From Cohnella sp. WQ 127256 (GTDB lineage Bacteria > Bacillota > Bacilli > Paenibacillales > Paenibacillaceae), in contig NZ_JAMZCY010000002.1 of NCBI RefSeq assembly GCF_024519285.1, positions 124,001-188,000 of the forward strand: a stretch of DNA of 64,000 nucleotides, given 5' to 3'. How positions within the stretch are numbered: the first letter of the stretch is position 1; each line of letters begins with the position of its first letter. The position numbers were made by a program, and so were the translations under genes. Below are positions 53,349 to 63,288 of this stretch, in pieces. Under the pieces are notes generated by a model, which worked only from the letters and a program-made list of their open reading frames with translations, was not told the origin of the DNA and made no database searches.

Positions 53349-56087
53349 ATGGGACAATACAAAAGTGCAAGAATTATCGCATTAACCTTATATGAACAAG
53401 AGTATAAGCAAACCCAAGATATCGATCAATCGATTAAGAATGCTGTTGAAAAAGCTATAACGCTGTTTTCAGATGTAGACAAGAATCTCCTTATAAGTGA
53501 TCTTAAGGAGTCAATCAACATATCTGTTGGAAACTCATTCGTATTGCAAGGTAAAGATATTGATTATAAGCCGTGGCTAACAGCGGAAAATAAGACTCAA
53601 ACAAAATGGACATTATGGGAGAGATACCGAAGATATCTATTAGAGGAGAAAAGATGGGGTACTGAGGTGGTTCAAAGTTTAGATAATACCACCGATGATA
53701 TTCTTGGCCTTATTCAGAATCCAAAAGTCGACCATCCATTTGACAGAAGAGGACTTGTTGTAGGATACGTACAGTCGGGTAAAACGGCTAATTTTACAGG
53801 AGTAATAAATAAAGCGATTGATGCAGGATACAAACTGATAATTGTTCTTGCAGGCATGCATAACAGCTTAAGAAGCCAAACGCAAATGAGATTGGATGAA
53901 GAAGTTCTTGGATTTGAAACTAGCAAAAAAATAGTGGGTAAAATTCATGAAGCTGTAGCTGGAGATAAAAGAATTGGTGTAACAACACTAACTGGCGAAA
54001 ATTTTGTGAATGTCGGCTTTTTGACATCGAGAGATGAAAAGGGTGATTTCAATCGTAGAGTTGCAAATCAAATCACAATTCAACCAGGGAGTATCCCGTT
54101 TTTATTAGTTGTTAAAAAGAACGCCAGCGTTTTGAAAAATTTATTAGATTATTTTCGGGATGACAGCCCATTGGCGAAGCATGATGCTAAGAGCAACTTG
54201 AAATCGGTTAGTAACGTTCCATTGTTAATTATCGATGATGAGGCGGATCAAGCCTCAGTTAACACTGGGGATATAACAGATGAGGATGGAAGTATTCTAC
54301 AGGATTATGAGCCATCTAAAATCAATAAATTAATACGGGAATTATATGTAACTTTTGACCAGAGAGCATATATCGGATACACAGCGACGCCATTTGCCAA
54401 TATTTACATACATGATACTGCGGTTCATGAACAATATGGAGCCGAACTGTTTCCTAGCAGCTTCATAATTAGCCTTCCCAAACCTTCGAGTTATACTGGA
54501 CCTGCTGAAGTATTTGGTTTATCTGAAGATGATGATTCTGAAGAGCAACCGATCATTCGAATAGTAGATGACGGAGAACGATTGATCAAAGAGAGTCATA
54601 AGAAAACAGATGTTCCAAATATATTACCCGATTCGTTAATAAAGGCAATGTATTCATTCTTATTATCAACAGCAATCCGTCGAGTCAGAGGACAAAAAAA
54701 AGTCCATAACTCCATGTTAATCCATGTAACTAGATTCAATGTTATACAAAACAAGATCACATTAATGGTTGAGGAACAAAAGAATAAGATAAGAAGACAA
54801 CTACGTTATGGTGAAGCAAGTGGAAATTCTCTTGCAATTAAGGATGAGCTGAAGTCATTATGGGTCCAAGATTACCTACCTACCAGTAAGAAAATGAGGG
54901 GAGATAAGTCTACAGAAGAGTGGGAGGATATTGAAAAGGAACTTCTTCCTGCCATGGAAAGTATCATTGTAAAAGAAATAAATGGATCTGCTGGTGATGT
55001 GCTAGATTATAAGGATAACAGTGAAGATGGTATTAACGTTATCGCTGTTGGTGGAGACAAACTGTCTAGAGGGCTTACCTTAGAAGGACTGACTGTTAGT
55101 TACTATTTAAGAGCAAGTCGTATGTACGACACTCTTATGCAAATGGGCAGATGGTTTGGTTATCGGGTAGGATATGAAGATCTGTGTAGGCTCTATACAA
55201 CTAAAGACTTATTCAAGTGGTTCCGTCATATTGGTGTCGCAATGGAGGAGCTACGAGCTGAGTTTCAGTTGATGGCGTCAAGAAAATCGACACCGGATGA
55301 GTTTGGACTCCGGGTTAGGGCGCATCCAATTATGGAGGTTACAAGCCGACTGAAGATGAAAACAGGTACTCCAATGAAGATGTCGTATAAGTGTAGTATT
55401 AGTGAGACAACCATTTTTAACATGGATGAGGATGTACTTGATAGAAACTTTTCTGCAACTGAAACATTTTTACGTACATTAGGTCAGCCAGATAAAGATT
55501 TCAAGACTAAGTTAGGTCATGAGAAGAATGATAGCCATTATTTTTGGCCAAATGTTGATGGTGCCAGAGTGGTTCAATTCTTGGAGCAGTATACAACGCA
55601 TTCGGATGCAGTTCGTGCAAACAGTAGACTCTTGGCTAATTACATCACAAATCAAATTGGTTACCAAGAGCTAACAGACTGGACGATAGTATTGATATCT
55701 ATTAATGAGACGAAAGATTTTTACCAGAAGAGAATTGCTGATCTTGCGGTAAACTGTGTTACTAGAAACTCTGATAATACATCAGATAGGTACAATGTAA
55801 CTAGCATTAGAAGGCTTGTAACTCCGAGTCATGAATTGTTAGATTTTGGCCCTGATCAGTTGGAGAATATAAAGGTGAAAAGTGATGGCGACAAGATCCA
55901 AAATATTATGGCTAGGAGAGAAAGAAGCAGCGAGAAAGGTCTGCTAATGATATACTTGTTGAATCCAACTAAGTTAGAAGTTAGTCAAACACCTGTAGGA
56001 ATTGCATTAAGCTTTCCTGATAGTGAGACCGCAGCGCAGGTTGACTATGTAGCCAATAATGTTTATATGGAGAATGAGTTGTTATGA
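53349..56087 (+). CDS. Z1-domain superfamily II helicase-like ATPase
   Basis: A 912-residue DNA-dependent ATPase, the probable motor of the system. An N-terminal helical part is followed by a SF2 core. Walker A is GYVQSGKT (K145), Walker B is LLIIDDEADQAS (about 290-300) and motif III-like GYTATPFANI follows at about 345. The Z1 domain comes after: NVIAVGGDKLSRGLTLEGLT, then MYDTLMQMGRWFGYRVGYED with the arginine finger region. The C-terminal 250 residues have no motif I recognise. AAGGAGG lies before the ATG. It overlaps the nuclease-like gene by four bases (ATGA), indicating coupled translation. Z1 proteins of this kind accompany GHKL ATPases and nucleases in defence islands. Confidence 0.9.
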   Translation: MGQYKSARIIALTLYEQEYKQTQDIDQSIKNAVEKAITLFSDVDKNLLISDLKESINISVGNSFVLQGKDIDYKPWLTAENKTQTKWTLWERYRRYLLEEKRWGTEVVQSLDNTTDDILGLIQNPKVDHPFDRRGLVVGYVQSGKTANFTGVINKAIDAGYKLIIVLAGMHNSLRSQTQMRLDEEVLGFETSKKIVGKIHEAVAGDKRIGVTTLTGENFVNVGFLTSRDEKGDFNRRVANQITIQPGSIPFLLVVKKNASVLKNLLDYFRDDSPLAKHDAKSNLKSVSNVPLLIIDDEADQASVNTGDITDEDGSILQDYEPSKINKLIRELYVTFDQRAYIGYTATPFANIYIHDTAVHEQYGAELFPSSFIISLPKPSSYTGPAEVFGLSEDDDSEEQPIIRIVDDGERLIKESHKKTDVPNILPDSLIKAMYSFLLSTAIRRVRGQKKVHNSMLIHVTRFNVIQNKITLMVEEQKNKIRRQLRYGEASGNSLAIKDELKSLWVQDYLPTSKKMRGDKSTEEWEDIEKELLPAMESIIVKEINGSAGDVLDYKDNSEDGINVIAVGGDKLSRGLTLEGLTVSYYLRASRMYDTLMQMGRWFGYRVGYEDLCRLYTTKDLFKWFRHIGVAMEELRAEFQLMASRKSTPDEFGLRVRAHPIMEVTSRLKMKTGTPMKMSYKCSISETTIFNMDEDVLDRNFSATETFLRTLGQPDKDFKTKLGHEKNDSHYFWPNVDGARVVQFLEQYTTHSDAVRANSRLLANYITNQIGYQELTDWTIVLISINETKDFYQKRIADLAVNCVTRNSDNTSDRYNVTSIRRLVTPSHELLDFGPDQLENIKVKSDGDKIQNIMARRERSSEKGLLMIYLLNPTKLEVSQTPVGIALSFPDSETAAQVDYVANNVYMENELL

Positions 56088-57103
56088 CTGAATATAAACA
56101 GATATGGTCAGAGTTGGATCAAGACAAACGTATCAAGGAAAATAAGGAGTTACTCGCTAGATTAGTTACTGATCGATCGGAGATCAAAATATTCTTCGCT
56201 ACAGAAGGATATCTAGGCCATCGTTATATTTTAATTAAGCTACCCAATAAGTGGTCAAATGATATTGTTCAAAACCTTCCCATCTGGAAGGGGATTTCTA
56301 TCGAACAAGCGTCAATGAATATATTAGATCATAATATTTCATGGTACTTGATTATTAAGAATAATTTTGAAGAAATAAAGAACATTTTTGAGGCATTCAT
56401 TGGAAATGTATGTGACAATTTACTTCAGGCAGATGAGGAAGTAAAAATCCTAGAGATAGTAGAGCAAACATTGAGTCATTGGAAGTCATTTTTTGAAGAG
56501 TATGGTTTTACGGGGTTATCGGATTCAGCTCAGCGTGGACTATATGGCGAACTATGGTTCCTGAGATGTCTAATTAAAGAAAGTCCGTTATCAACAGTTA
56601 AGCTAGTGGAGAGATGGAAAGGACCAAACCGGAAAACTCATGATTTTAGCAATAAATCCATTGCTGTTGAAATTAAGACATCTACTGCGAAAAAGCATCA
56701 CAAGTTTCAGGTGTCTGGAGAAAAACAGCTGGATGATAGGGGGTTAAAAAAATTATATCTTGTTTTTTTATCCTTTGCTGAAATGGAATCAACTGGAGAA
56801 TCCTTGAATGGAATAATTGAATGGCTGATAGTCTCCCTTGATGCGTTTCCTGCGGCGCAAAATCTGTTTAAGGAAAAGCTGTTTCAAGTTGGTTATTCTA
56901 TTGCACATTCTTCTCTCTATACGACCGGTTTCATTAATAGGGAAGTAAGGACGTTTTTGGTGCAAGAAGGCTTTCCTCGACTATTATCTGAGAATTTGCC
57001 TGACGGTCTAGGTGATCTTACTTATTCTGTCGCTGTAGCATCATGCAGAGATTATGAAATTCCTCTAAATTTAGCTATAAGCGATATTTCGGGAGATGAT
57101 TAA
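56084..57103 (+). CDS. PD-(D/E)XK nuclease-like protein (DUF4420 type)
   Basis: A 339-residue protein with the restriction endonuclease fold signature in its middle: E156 in RGLYGELWFL, D187 in KTHDF, and E196-x-K198 in AVEIKTST, spaced as in PD-(D/E)XK enzymes. The arrangement matches the PF14390/DUF4420 family, found with Z1 helicases. It is therefore the likely DNA-cutting subunit, with the Z1 and GHKL proteins as ATP-using partners and the methyltransferase as protector. The start overlaps the Z1 stop by four bases. The AIPR gene follows after two bases. Confidence 0.85.
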   Translation: MTEYKQIWSELDQDKRIKENKELLARLVTDRSEIKIFFATEGYLGHRYILIKLPNKWSNDIVQNLPIWKGISIEQASMNILDHNISWYLIIKNNFEEIKNIFEAFIGNVCDNLLQADEEVKILEIVEQTLSHWKSFFEEYGFTGLSDSAQRGLYGELWFLRCLIKESPLSTVKLVERWKGPNRKTHDFSNKSIAVEIKTSTAKKHHKFQVSGEKQLDDRGLKKLYLVFLSFAEMESTGESLNGIIEWLIVSLDAFPAAQNLFKEKLFQVGYSIAHSSLYTTGFINREVRTFLVQEGFPRLLSENLPDGLGDLTYSVAVASCRDYEIPLNLAISDISGDD

Positions 57104-57105
57104 GA

Positions 57106-59130
57106 ATGTCAGTTGAAAAATTCTCGCAGGATTTTTTAGAAAATATATTGTTAGAAGCCGAGGCTAATGGAGAATTCCATGAAAATATATTCACTCAGCA
57201 CTTTTTGGAATATTTGATTGAGGCTGATGAGTGCATAGAGCCACAAATATGTCATTATAAGAAGCCAGGATTAAAGCTTAACGCTTATGATTTACATGAA
57301 GATAATGATACTTTACTTATCTTTGTTTCAGTATTTGATAATCTATCGTACAACAGTAAAATCTCCAAAAAAACTCTTGGAGATGAATTTGAGCGCGGAA
57401 AAAGGTACTTCGAGAAGGCAATTAAGGGCTTTGGTTCTACTATGGAAGAATCAAACGAGATATTTGATACAACAAATTTAATATATACCCTTAAAGATGA
57501 CTTGAAACATGTGAAAATTTATATTATCACAAATGGGATCGCTGTTCCTGAAATCTTTCCTGATAAAAATATAGGTGATATCACATTGTCTTTTCATATT
57601 TGGGATATCGAAAGATTGTATCAGTTTACAAATAGCGAGGGTGGTAGAGAAGAGCTCGTTATTGATTTTGAAAAGGAGTTTGGTGGTGTCATCAAATGTC
57701 TGAAGGTAGCCAAGGAAAATGAAGTTTATAATGCCTACCTAGCTATAATGCCAGGTAATGTATTAGCAAATATATATGAAAAATGGGGACAGAGGTTAAT
57801 TGAAAGGAATATTCGATCTTATTTGCAGGCAACAGGAAATGTAAACAAAGGAATGCGAGATACTATTCGAGATAATCCCTATATGTTCATGGCATATAAT
57901 AACGGCATATCTACGACGGCTGAAAGTGCATCCTATAAAGATCATGAGGATGGCTCTATTGATTTGATTTCGTTGACAGGATGGCAGATTGTAAATGGTG
58001 GACAAACTACTGCGTCGTTATATCAATCGCTAAAGAATAAAAATGATTTAAGTGATGTTTTTGTACAAATGAAGCTCACAATACTTAAGGATAGTGAAAA
58101 GACAAATACAATTGTGCCATTGATCTCACGTTATGCAAATAGTCAAACGAAGATTAATATTTCAGACTTTAATTCCAATGACAGTTTCCATATTGAACTT
58201 GAAAAACATTCGCGTGAGATATGGGCCCCTAATAAAGACATTAGAGGAAAGGCAACAACAAAATGGTTCTATGAACGTGCTAGAGGACAGTATATGGTTG
58301 AATTGGGCAGACTCAATACCCCAAAGCAAAAATTAGAGTTTAAAAATCAACACCCAAATAAACAAAAATTAGTGAAAACTGCTGTTGCTAAATTTGAAAT
58401 GTCGTGGATACAGGAGCCCCATATTGTCAGCAGAGGAGGAGAGACGAACTTTGCGCAATTCACAATAAAAATCTCAAATGACCCTGCGAGCTTTGTACCT
58501 AATGAGCAGTATTTTAAGAGATTGATAGCAAAAGCAATATTGTTTCAAACATGCGATGATATTGTAAATAAGCTTGATTTTGGTGGGTATAAGGCGAATA
58601 TTGTTACTTACTCAATTGCCATTTTATCATATTTAGCCTCCGATAAAATTAACTTAGATTTGATTTGGAAAAAACAAGTAGTAAGTGATGACATCCAGAA
58701 AGCACTTCGCAAGATAGCGAATTTTGTATTTAAGCATATTACCAATCCCCCTGTAGCTGGAACTAATGTCACTCAATATTGTAAACAAGAAGTTTGTTGG
58801 ATTAAATTGAAAAGTAAGACTGAGCAACTAAATTTGTCTTTCACCGATGTTAAAGAGGAATCAAGTATTGAATCGGAAGAAGAATATGTAGAAGTTGAAA
58901 GTGTGATAGCTTCAGCAAGTGAGAATGATGAAATTTATACAGCGGCTTCGGATATTTGGTATGACTTATTTAAATGGGCAAGAGCAAATAATTACTTTAA
59001 TGTCTGGGAACGCAATTTTATTTATTCAATAGGCAGAATCATATTGGATGGAAAGCAACTTACAAATAGACAACTTGTTCAAGCAAAAAAGATTTATTCT
59101 GAGGCGATAGTGTTAGGATTTAAAAATTAA
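57106..59130 (+). CDS. AIPR family protein (abortive infection/phage resistance)
   Basis: A 674-residue protein of the AIPR family (PF10592), named for phage-resistance proteins. Recognisable features are FMAYNNGISTTAES, WQIVNGGQTTASLYQSL and YANSQTKINISDFNSND with a following EKHSREIW. These conserved Asn/Gln-rich signatures define the family. The first 180 residues may form a further nuclease-like fold, but no clear catalytic set was found. It starts two bases after the nuclease-like gene and shares its transcript. Its biochemical role is not established; association with restriction-type systems is well known. Confidence 0.85.
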   Translation: MSVEKFSQDFLENILLEAEANGEFHENIFTQHFLEYLIEADECIEPQICHYKKPGLKLNAYDLHEDNDTLLIFVSVFDNLSYNSKISKKTLGDEFERGKRYFEKAIKGFGSTMEESNEIFDTTNLIYTLKDDLKHVKIYIITNGIAVPEIFPDKNIGDITLSFHIWDIERLYQFTNSEGGREELVIDFEKEFGGVIKCLKVAKENEVYNAYLAIMPGNVLANIYEKWGQRLIERNIRSYLQATGNVNKGMRDTIRDNPYMFMAYNNGISTTAESASYKDHEDGSIDLISLTGWQIVNGGQTTASLYQSLKNKNDLSDVFVQMKLTILKDSEKTNTIVPLISRYANSQTKINISDFNSNDSFHIELEKHSREIWAPNKDIRGKATTKWFYERARGQYMVELGRLNTPKQKLEFKNQHPNKQKLVKTAVAKFEMSWIQEPHIVSRGGETNFAQFTIKISNDPASFVPNEQYFKRLIAKAILFQTCDDIVNKLDFGGYKANIVTYSIAILSYLASDKINLDLIWKKQVVSDDIQKALRKIANFVFKHITNPPVAGTNVTQYCKQEVCWIKLKSKTEQLNLSFTDVKEESSIESEEEYVEVESVIASASENDEIYTAASDIWYDLFKWARANNYFNVWERNFIYSIGRIILDGKQLTNRQLVQAKKIYSEAIVLGFKN

Positions 59131-59208
59131 TAAAGTAAAACAAGAGGATTATTCAAGTTACTGTCGAATTTATTCATAGGAACAAACGTTCGGTCGAGGG
59201 TGGGCTAT

Positions 59209-60891
59209 ATGAGAGAAATGCTAATTGTGGATTTATTTTCAGGTGCTGGTGGTATGAGTTTGGGGTTCAAACAAACAGGAAAAATTAAAACTTTATTTGC
59301 TGTAGAAAATAACCCGAATGCAAAAAAAACTTATAAGCACAATCACGGCGAAGATTTGCTTGTACTGGATAATATTATTAAAGTTAATTTTGAGGAGTTA
59401 GCATTAACATTATCAAACAAAGAAATGTCGGTCGATATTGTTATTGGAGGTCCTCCTTGTCAGGGGTTTTCTAATGCAAATAGACAAAAAAATACATTGA
59501 TTTCAAGTAATAATCAACTAGTGAAACATTACTTGCGAGCCATAGAACATCTTAGACCTAAAGCCTTCGTTATGGAGAATGTTAAAATGATGGGTTCACG
59601 TACTCATAAGTTTTTCTATAGTCCAGAAGATTTAAATGAGCTTCAATGTTTGGGGTTTGAAAAGAAGTTAAAGTCTGAGGAGTATCCGTTAGCCAAAAGC
59701 ACACAATTTGATCAGGAACTACTACAGTTTCTTAACAATATATTGGATTGTGAGAGATATTGTCTAAAAAAAGAAATTCACCAAAAACTCGTATCAATTC
59801 TCAAAAATGCATCAAGTGAGACAAAGTTTAATAATTATATTCAGAAAAACAAATCTATGATTGAATTTATTTTAAGGTCATGGGATGAATACCATAGAGA
59901 TATCTGGTCAGATACTTACAGGGAATATTGGAACGCGACAAAAGAATCTCTTACGAATTATGTGAACTCATCAGTAAATTACGTTGGTGTAATTGAATCG
60001 ATTAGAACAATAGTTGAAGTACAGAAAGTGTTCTATAAAATGCATGAAATTGAACAGAACATGATTGAATATCAACCTATTAAAGAATTACATGGTGAAC
60101 TAGTGATCAATCTACGTACGTATAATGTGCTGGAATATGTATTGGCCAAACTTAAGTCACTTCAATATGAAATTGAAAAAGGAGTCCTGAATTCAGCTCA
60201 TTTCGGAGTTCCACAAGAGCGGGAGAGACTCTTTATAATTGGAGTTAAGAAGGAAAGTATTGCACCGACAAAACATGTGAAATTACCTGAAGGATATCTA
60301 AAAGAAAAAAATCAATATAATACTGTCTATCATGCTATCCAAGACCTCGAAAAATTTGCGCCGAAAACGAATTGTGATGCCGAACCGATTCCTAAGGGAG
60401 ACAGAGTATCGAGTCACCCGTTGACACGCTATTTAGATGATAATGACACTCTTAATAATCATGTCATGACAGATACAAGAGACACGGCACTTCAGAGGTT
60501 TGAAAAAATTAGCCAAGGGCAAAACTTTCATAATTTAAGCGATGAGGATAAAACGACTTACTCCGATCCAAGTCGTACACAAAATACTATCTATCAAAGA
60601 TTAAATTACAATGCCCCCTCAGGAACAGTGTTAAATGTAAGAAAGTCTATGTGGATTCATCCAATAATTAATAGAGCAATTAGTATTAGAGAGGCAGCGC
60701 GTTTGCAGTCTTTCCCAGATAGTTTTAGATTTGTGGGATCTAAGGACTCGCAATATCAACAGATTGGTAACGCGGTTCCCCCATTACTTGGGCGAGCCGT
60801 CGCTGAACAAGTGTTAGATATTATGGGAATTGAAGTTCAAACTAAGTTAGCTGATGAGTTGCAACTAAGGGTTACACAAATAACAGTATAA
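59209..60891 (+). CDS. C5-cytosine DNA methyltransferase with a large helical insertion
   Basis: A 560-residue methyltransferase making 5-methylcytosine with S-adenosylmethionine. Motif I is VDLFSGAGGMSLGF, motif IV IGGPPCQGFSNANR (catalytic Cys), motif VI FVMENVKMM, motif VIII QERERLFIIGV, motif IX SIREAARLQSFPD and motif X QIGNAVPPLLGRA. Ordinary enzymes of this family have about 330-420 residues; here about 200 extra residues, mostly predicted helix, lie between motifs VI and VIII (about 135-335). The target recognition part would be the region before motif IX. The ATG at 59209 follows GAGGG by eight bases. It probably protects host DNA from the nuclease of the same operon. A terminator follows. 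Confidence 0.9.
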   Translation: MREMLIVDLFSGAGGMSLGFKQTGKIKTLFAVENNPNAKKTYKHNHGEDLLVLDNIIKVNFEELALTLSNKEMSVDIVIGGPPCQGFSNANRQKNTLISSNNQLVKHYLRAIEHLRPKAFVMENVKMMGSRTHKFFYSPEDLNELQCLGFEKKLKSEEYPLAKSTQFDQELLQFLNNILDCERYCLKKEIHQKLVSILKNASSETKFNNYIQKNKSMIEFILRSWDEYHRDIWSDTYREYWNATKESLTNYVNSSVNYVGVIESIRTIVEVQKVFYKMHEIEQNMIEYQPIKELHGELVINLRTYNVLEYVLAKLKSLQYEIEKGVLNSAHFGVPQERERLFIIGVKKESIAPTKHVKLPEGYLKEKNQYNTVYHAIQDLEKFAPKTNCDAEPIPKGDRVSSHPLTRYLDDNDTLNNHVMTDTRDTALQRFEKISQGQNFHNLSDEDKTTYSDPSRTQNTIYQRLNYNAPSGTVLNVRKSMWIHPIINRAISIREAARLQSFPDSFRFVGSKDSQYQQIGNAVPPLLGRAVAEQVLDIMGIEVQTKLADELQLRVTQITV

Positions 60892-60943
60892 AAAGTAAAA
60901 GCCAAGTTGATGTTAGAAATCACAATGAGGCTTTTACTTTTTA
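60892..60943 (+). terminator. Terminator of the defence operon
   Basis: AAAGTAAAAGCC (60892-60903) pairs perfectly with GGCTTTTACTTT (60929-60940) and is followed by more T. It begins at the methyltransferase stop. The 220 bases that follow, up to 61166, show no gene. Confidence 0.75.
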
Positions 60944-61166
60944 TTATTTGAAAATAAGCCCTTGAATAATAGCGATTCATATTTGGTTTAATTTGTTCAC
61001 TATGAAGATTCAATCGTTATGAATTAAGTAGGCGATTTATGATTACACAGCACTATTCTTAAGGTTAGAAGGTTATTGCAGGTAAGCACCTCGGAAAGTC
61101 AAGTCTGCTATAGTGTTTGCACGTCTAAATTATAATTAATATTGAATTTCATAGTGTAATCGTTAA

Positions 61167-63191
61167 TTAAGTTACAACATTATTCAAATTAAAAATAATG
61201 CTTTGGCCTTTGGGAAATTTAAACATGGGAATCCAAAACCGTTCACCTTCCCAATCCTTTGATTTATTTCCAATTAATCTATATAGAATGAGCATTGGAA
61301 TAGTATCTACTGAATTATGCTTTATAAACTCATTTACTTCTTCAGACAAAATAGCCCCAATACCCTCTCGTTTTTCACTATACCCAATATCATTGTCAAG
61401 TGAATAATAGAAATGTCCCTTTTCTATATTATTCTCAGATAGCCAATCTAGGTATTGAACAATTACTTTACTATTCCAGCCTCCATTTTTAATAACAGGT
61501 ATTTTATTCAGGAGTTGAATAATATCTTTTACAGAGATATCGTATAGTTTTTGTGATTCAGGGAATTTTCTTGTGACAAAGTTATCGATTTCTTTGGTAA
61601 TCCCTTCTACAAAGCCTCTGCGGAATTCCGGAACTTTAGGAAAGTAAATGGATCCAGCCTGAAAGGCACCAACTGCTTTTGGTATAACATTGGGGCGTGT
61701 AGGTTTTAATTTATTGAAGTCTAGATATAGAGTGTTTTGTATTCCATTTTTATCGATTATCTCTCTCTGTGTTTTATCATGAATAGAAACAGTCTCAAAT
61801 AAATCAGCGAGATCATTAGGGATAAAGATACGTGTGACATCTAAATCTCCTGATCGATAACCACACATTCTAGCATGTTGTATGAGTGTATCCACTTGTG
61901 GAGATGTTGAATGTCGTCCATAGTAAGTAGTGAGTAGTCTAGGAATTGTTAGCCCCCTACTGAACTTGTTACCCCCAATTAAAATGTTATATCTATAGTT
62001 TGAATTTATCTCATTATCAGTAGAAGAATTAAGAACTCTTATACTACTGTTAACAAGATTTCGAGAAAGCATTAATAAGACATGCTCGAAATCGACCTTT
62101 CCATCAACATTAAATGTTTTAGTCAAGTCTAAGTATTCTTCTCTCAATAGAAAATATATATCATTATTTAATTTGTTCTTAATTGTCAACTTCAAATCGG
62201 TTTTAAACCTGTCTATAAAATATTTGATTTTCTCGTGTACCTTTTGTAGCGGACTTATATGACATAAGAAGCTATAGCTCTGTGGCTTTTTCGTCAATTG
62301 AATTTCTGTCAACATCTTTAAGGTGGCTGCTACATAAAAAGAGCATAAGGCTTGTTTTATACCGATGGGCACATTGTAATCGATAAAATTTTCAATTTCA
62401 TTATCGGTAAATAAGGTGAGTTCATCCTTTTGTAATTCTCTAATTACATTTTCCCTATTTTCAAGAAACAAAGTTTCTAATCCAATATATCCATTACCAA
62501 CAGTAGCCAACTCTACAAAACTGGGGGATAAAAAGTCTGTTTGCAATATTATTGCTTGTGGTGTTGCTGTTACCTGCAAAAATAAATTTAGCTTTTGTTT
62601 TGATATAATGTTTTTGAGGTGCTGATTAATAGTGCTGGGCGGTTTATCTTCAAAACGCTGATTAGTATTTAATCCAACAGCATCTGCTTCGTCATCTATA
62701 ATTAAAGTGGGAATAGTACATGCTTCATACTGATCAATGAACTCTAGTAACTTAGTGAGGTCTGAGGGATTCTTTTTACATATTACAACTACGCCTTCAT
62801 CATCTAATGTTTCCTTTATATACTCATAGGGTTCATAAAGAATTGTACTTATGTGGTTAACATACATTCCTTGTAAAGATTCTTGAGATCGATTTAGGGT
62901 TTGTTGCTGTAAATCATTATTGTTATCTGTAAGTAGTATGAAAAACTTATAACCATTATCTGAAGCAATTGCAATTGTCATGTTTATAATATTTGTTTTT
63001 CCACTCTGGACTAACCCGTAAAGGAGACCTAGTTTACTATCATTATCAAATTCAGGACAAGGAGCATGTTTAAATATCCTTTTAGCGGTGGAGATTAAAT
63101 CTGATGTAGAGTTTTCGCCAATATCCTCAACTAATAAACTCTTGAAATTATTTACATGGAAGCCATCTTCAATAATATCTATGTAGCTCAT
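61167..63191 (-). CDS. Second Z1-domain superfamily II helicase-like ATPase, short form
   Basis: A 674-residue protein clearly related to, but distant from, the 912-residue Z1 protein of the plus-strand operon. Walker A is GLVQSGKT (K65), Walker B LIIDDEADAV, motif III-like VTATPQAI, and the Z1 domain has NILIGGNKFSRGLTIPRLLT and VDTLIQHARMCGYRSGDLD. It lacks most of the N-terminal extension (the P-loop lies at residue 65, not 145) and ends earlier. On the minus strand it has AGGGGG about ten bases before the ATG at 63191. No nuclease, GHKL or methylase gene is on its 3' side; it faces away from the HD-domain gene at 63289, with which it may share a control region. Confidence 0.88.
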   Translation of the reverse strand: MSYIDIIEDGFHVNNFKSLLVEDIGENSTSDLISTAKRIFKHAPCPEFDNDSKLGLLYGLVQSGKTNIINMTIAIASDNGYKFFILLTDNNNDLQQQTLNRSQESLQGMYVNHISTILYEPYEYIKETLDDEGVVVICKKNPSDLTKLLEFIDQYEACTIPTLIIDDEADAVGLNTNQRFEDKPPSTINQHLKNIISKQKLNLFLQVTATPQAIILQTDFLSPSFVELATVGNGYIGLETLFLENRENVIRELQKDELTLFTDNEIENFIDYNVPIGIKQALCSFYVAATLKMLTEIQLTKKPQSYSFLCHISPLQKVHEKIKYFIDRFKTDLKLTIKNKLNNDIYFLLREEYLDLTKTFNVDGKVDFEHVLLMLSRNLVNSSIRVLNSSTDNEINSNYRYNILIGGNKFSRGLTIPRLLTTYYGRHSTSPQVDTLIQHARMCGYRSGDLDVTRIFIPNDLADLFETVSIHDKTQREIIDKNGIQNTLYLDFNKLKPTRPNVIPKAVGAFQAGSIYFPKVPEFRRGFVEGITKEIDNFVTRKFPESQKLYDISVKDIIQLLNKIPVIKNGGWNSKVIVQYLDWLSENNIEKGHFYYSLDNDIGYSEKREGIGAILSEEVNEFIKHNSVDTIPMLILYRLIGNKSKDWEGERFWIPMFKFPKGQSIIFNLNNVVT

Positions 63192-63288
63192 TATTAATGG
63201 ACCCCCTTAATATAGATTCTACCTACTCTGTATAATATATGGTATCATTTTACTCAGGTAAATAGTAGTAAAAAGGGGACAAGCTTTG
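63192..63288. promoter_or_regulatory. Divergent control region of the second Z1 gene and the HD-domain gene
   Basis: These 97 AT-rich bases separate two divergent starts. On the plus strand TATAAT (63231-63236) with a weak TTAATA about 18 bases upstream can serve the HD gene, and AAGGGG precedes its ATG. A short shared region like this suggests the two genes are controlled together. Confidence 0.4.
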
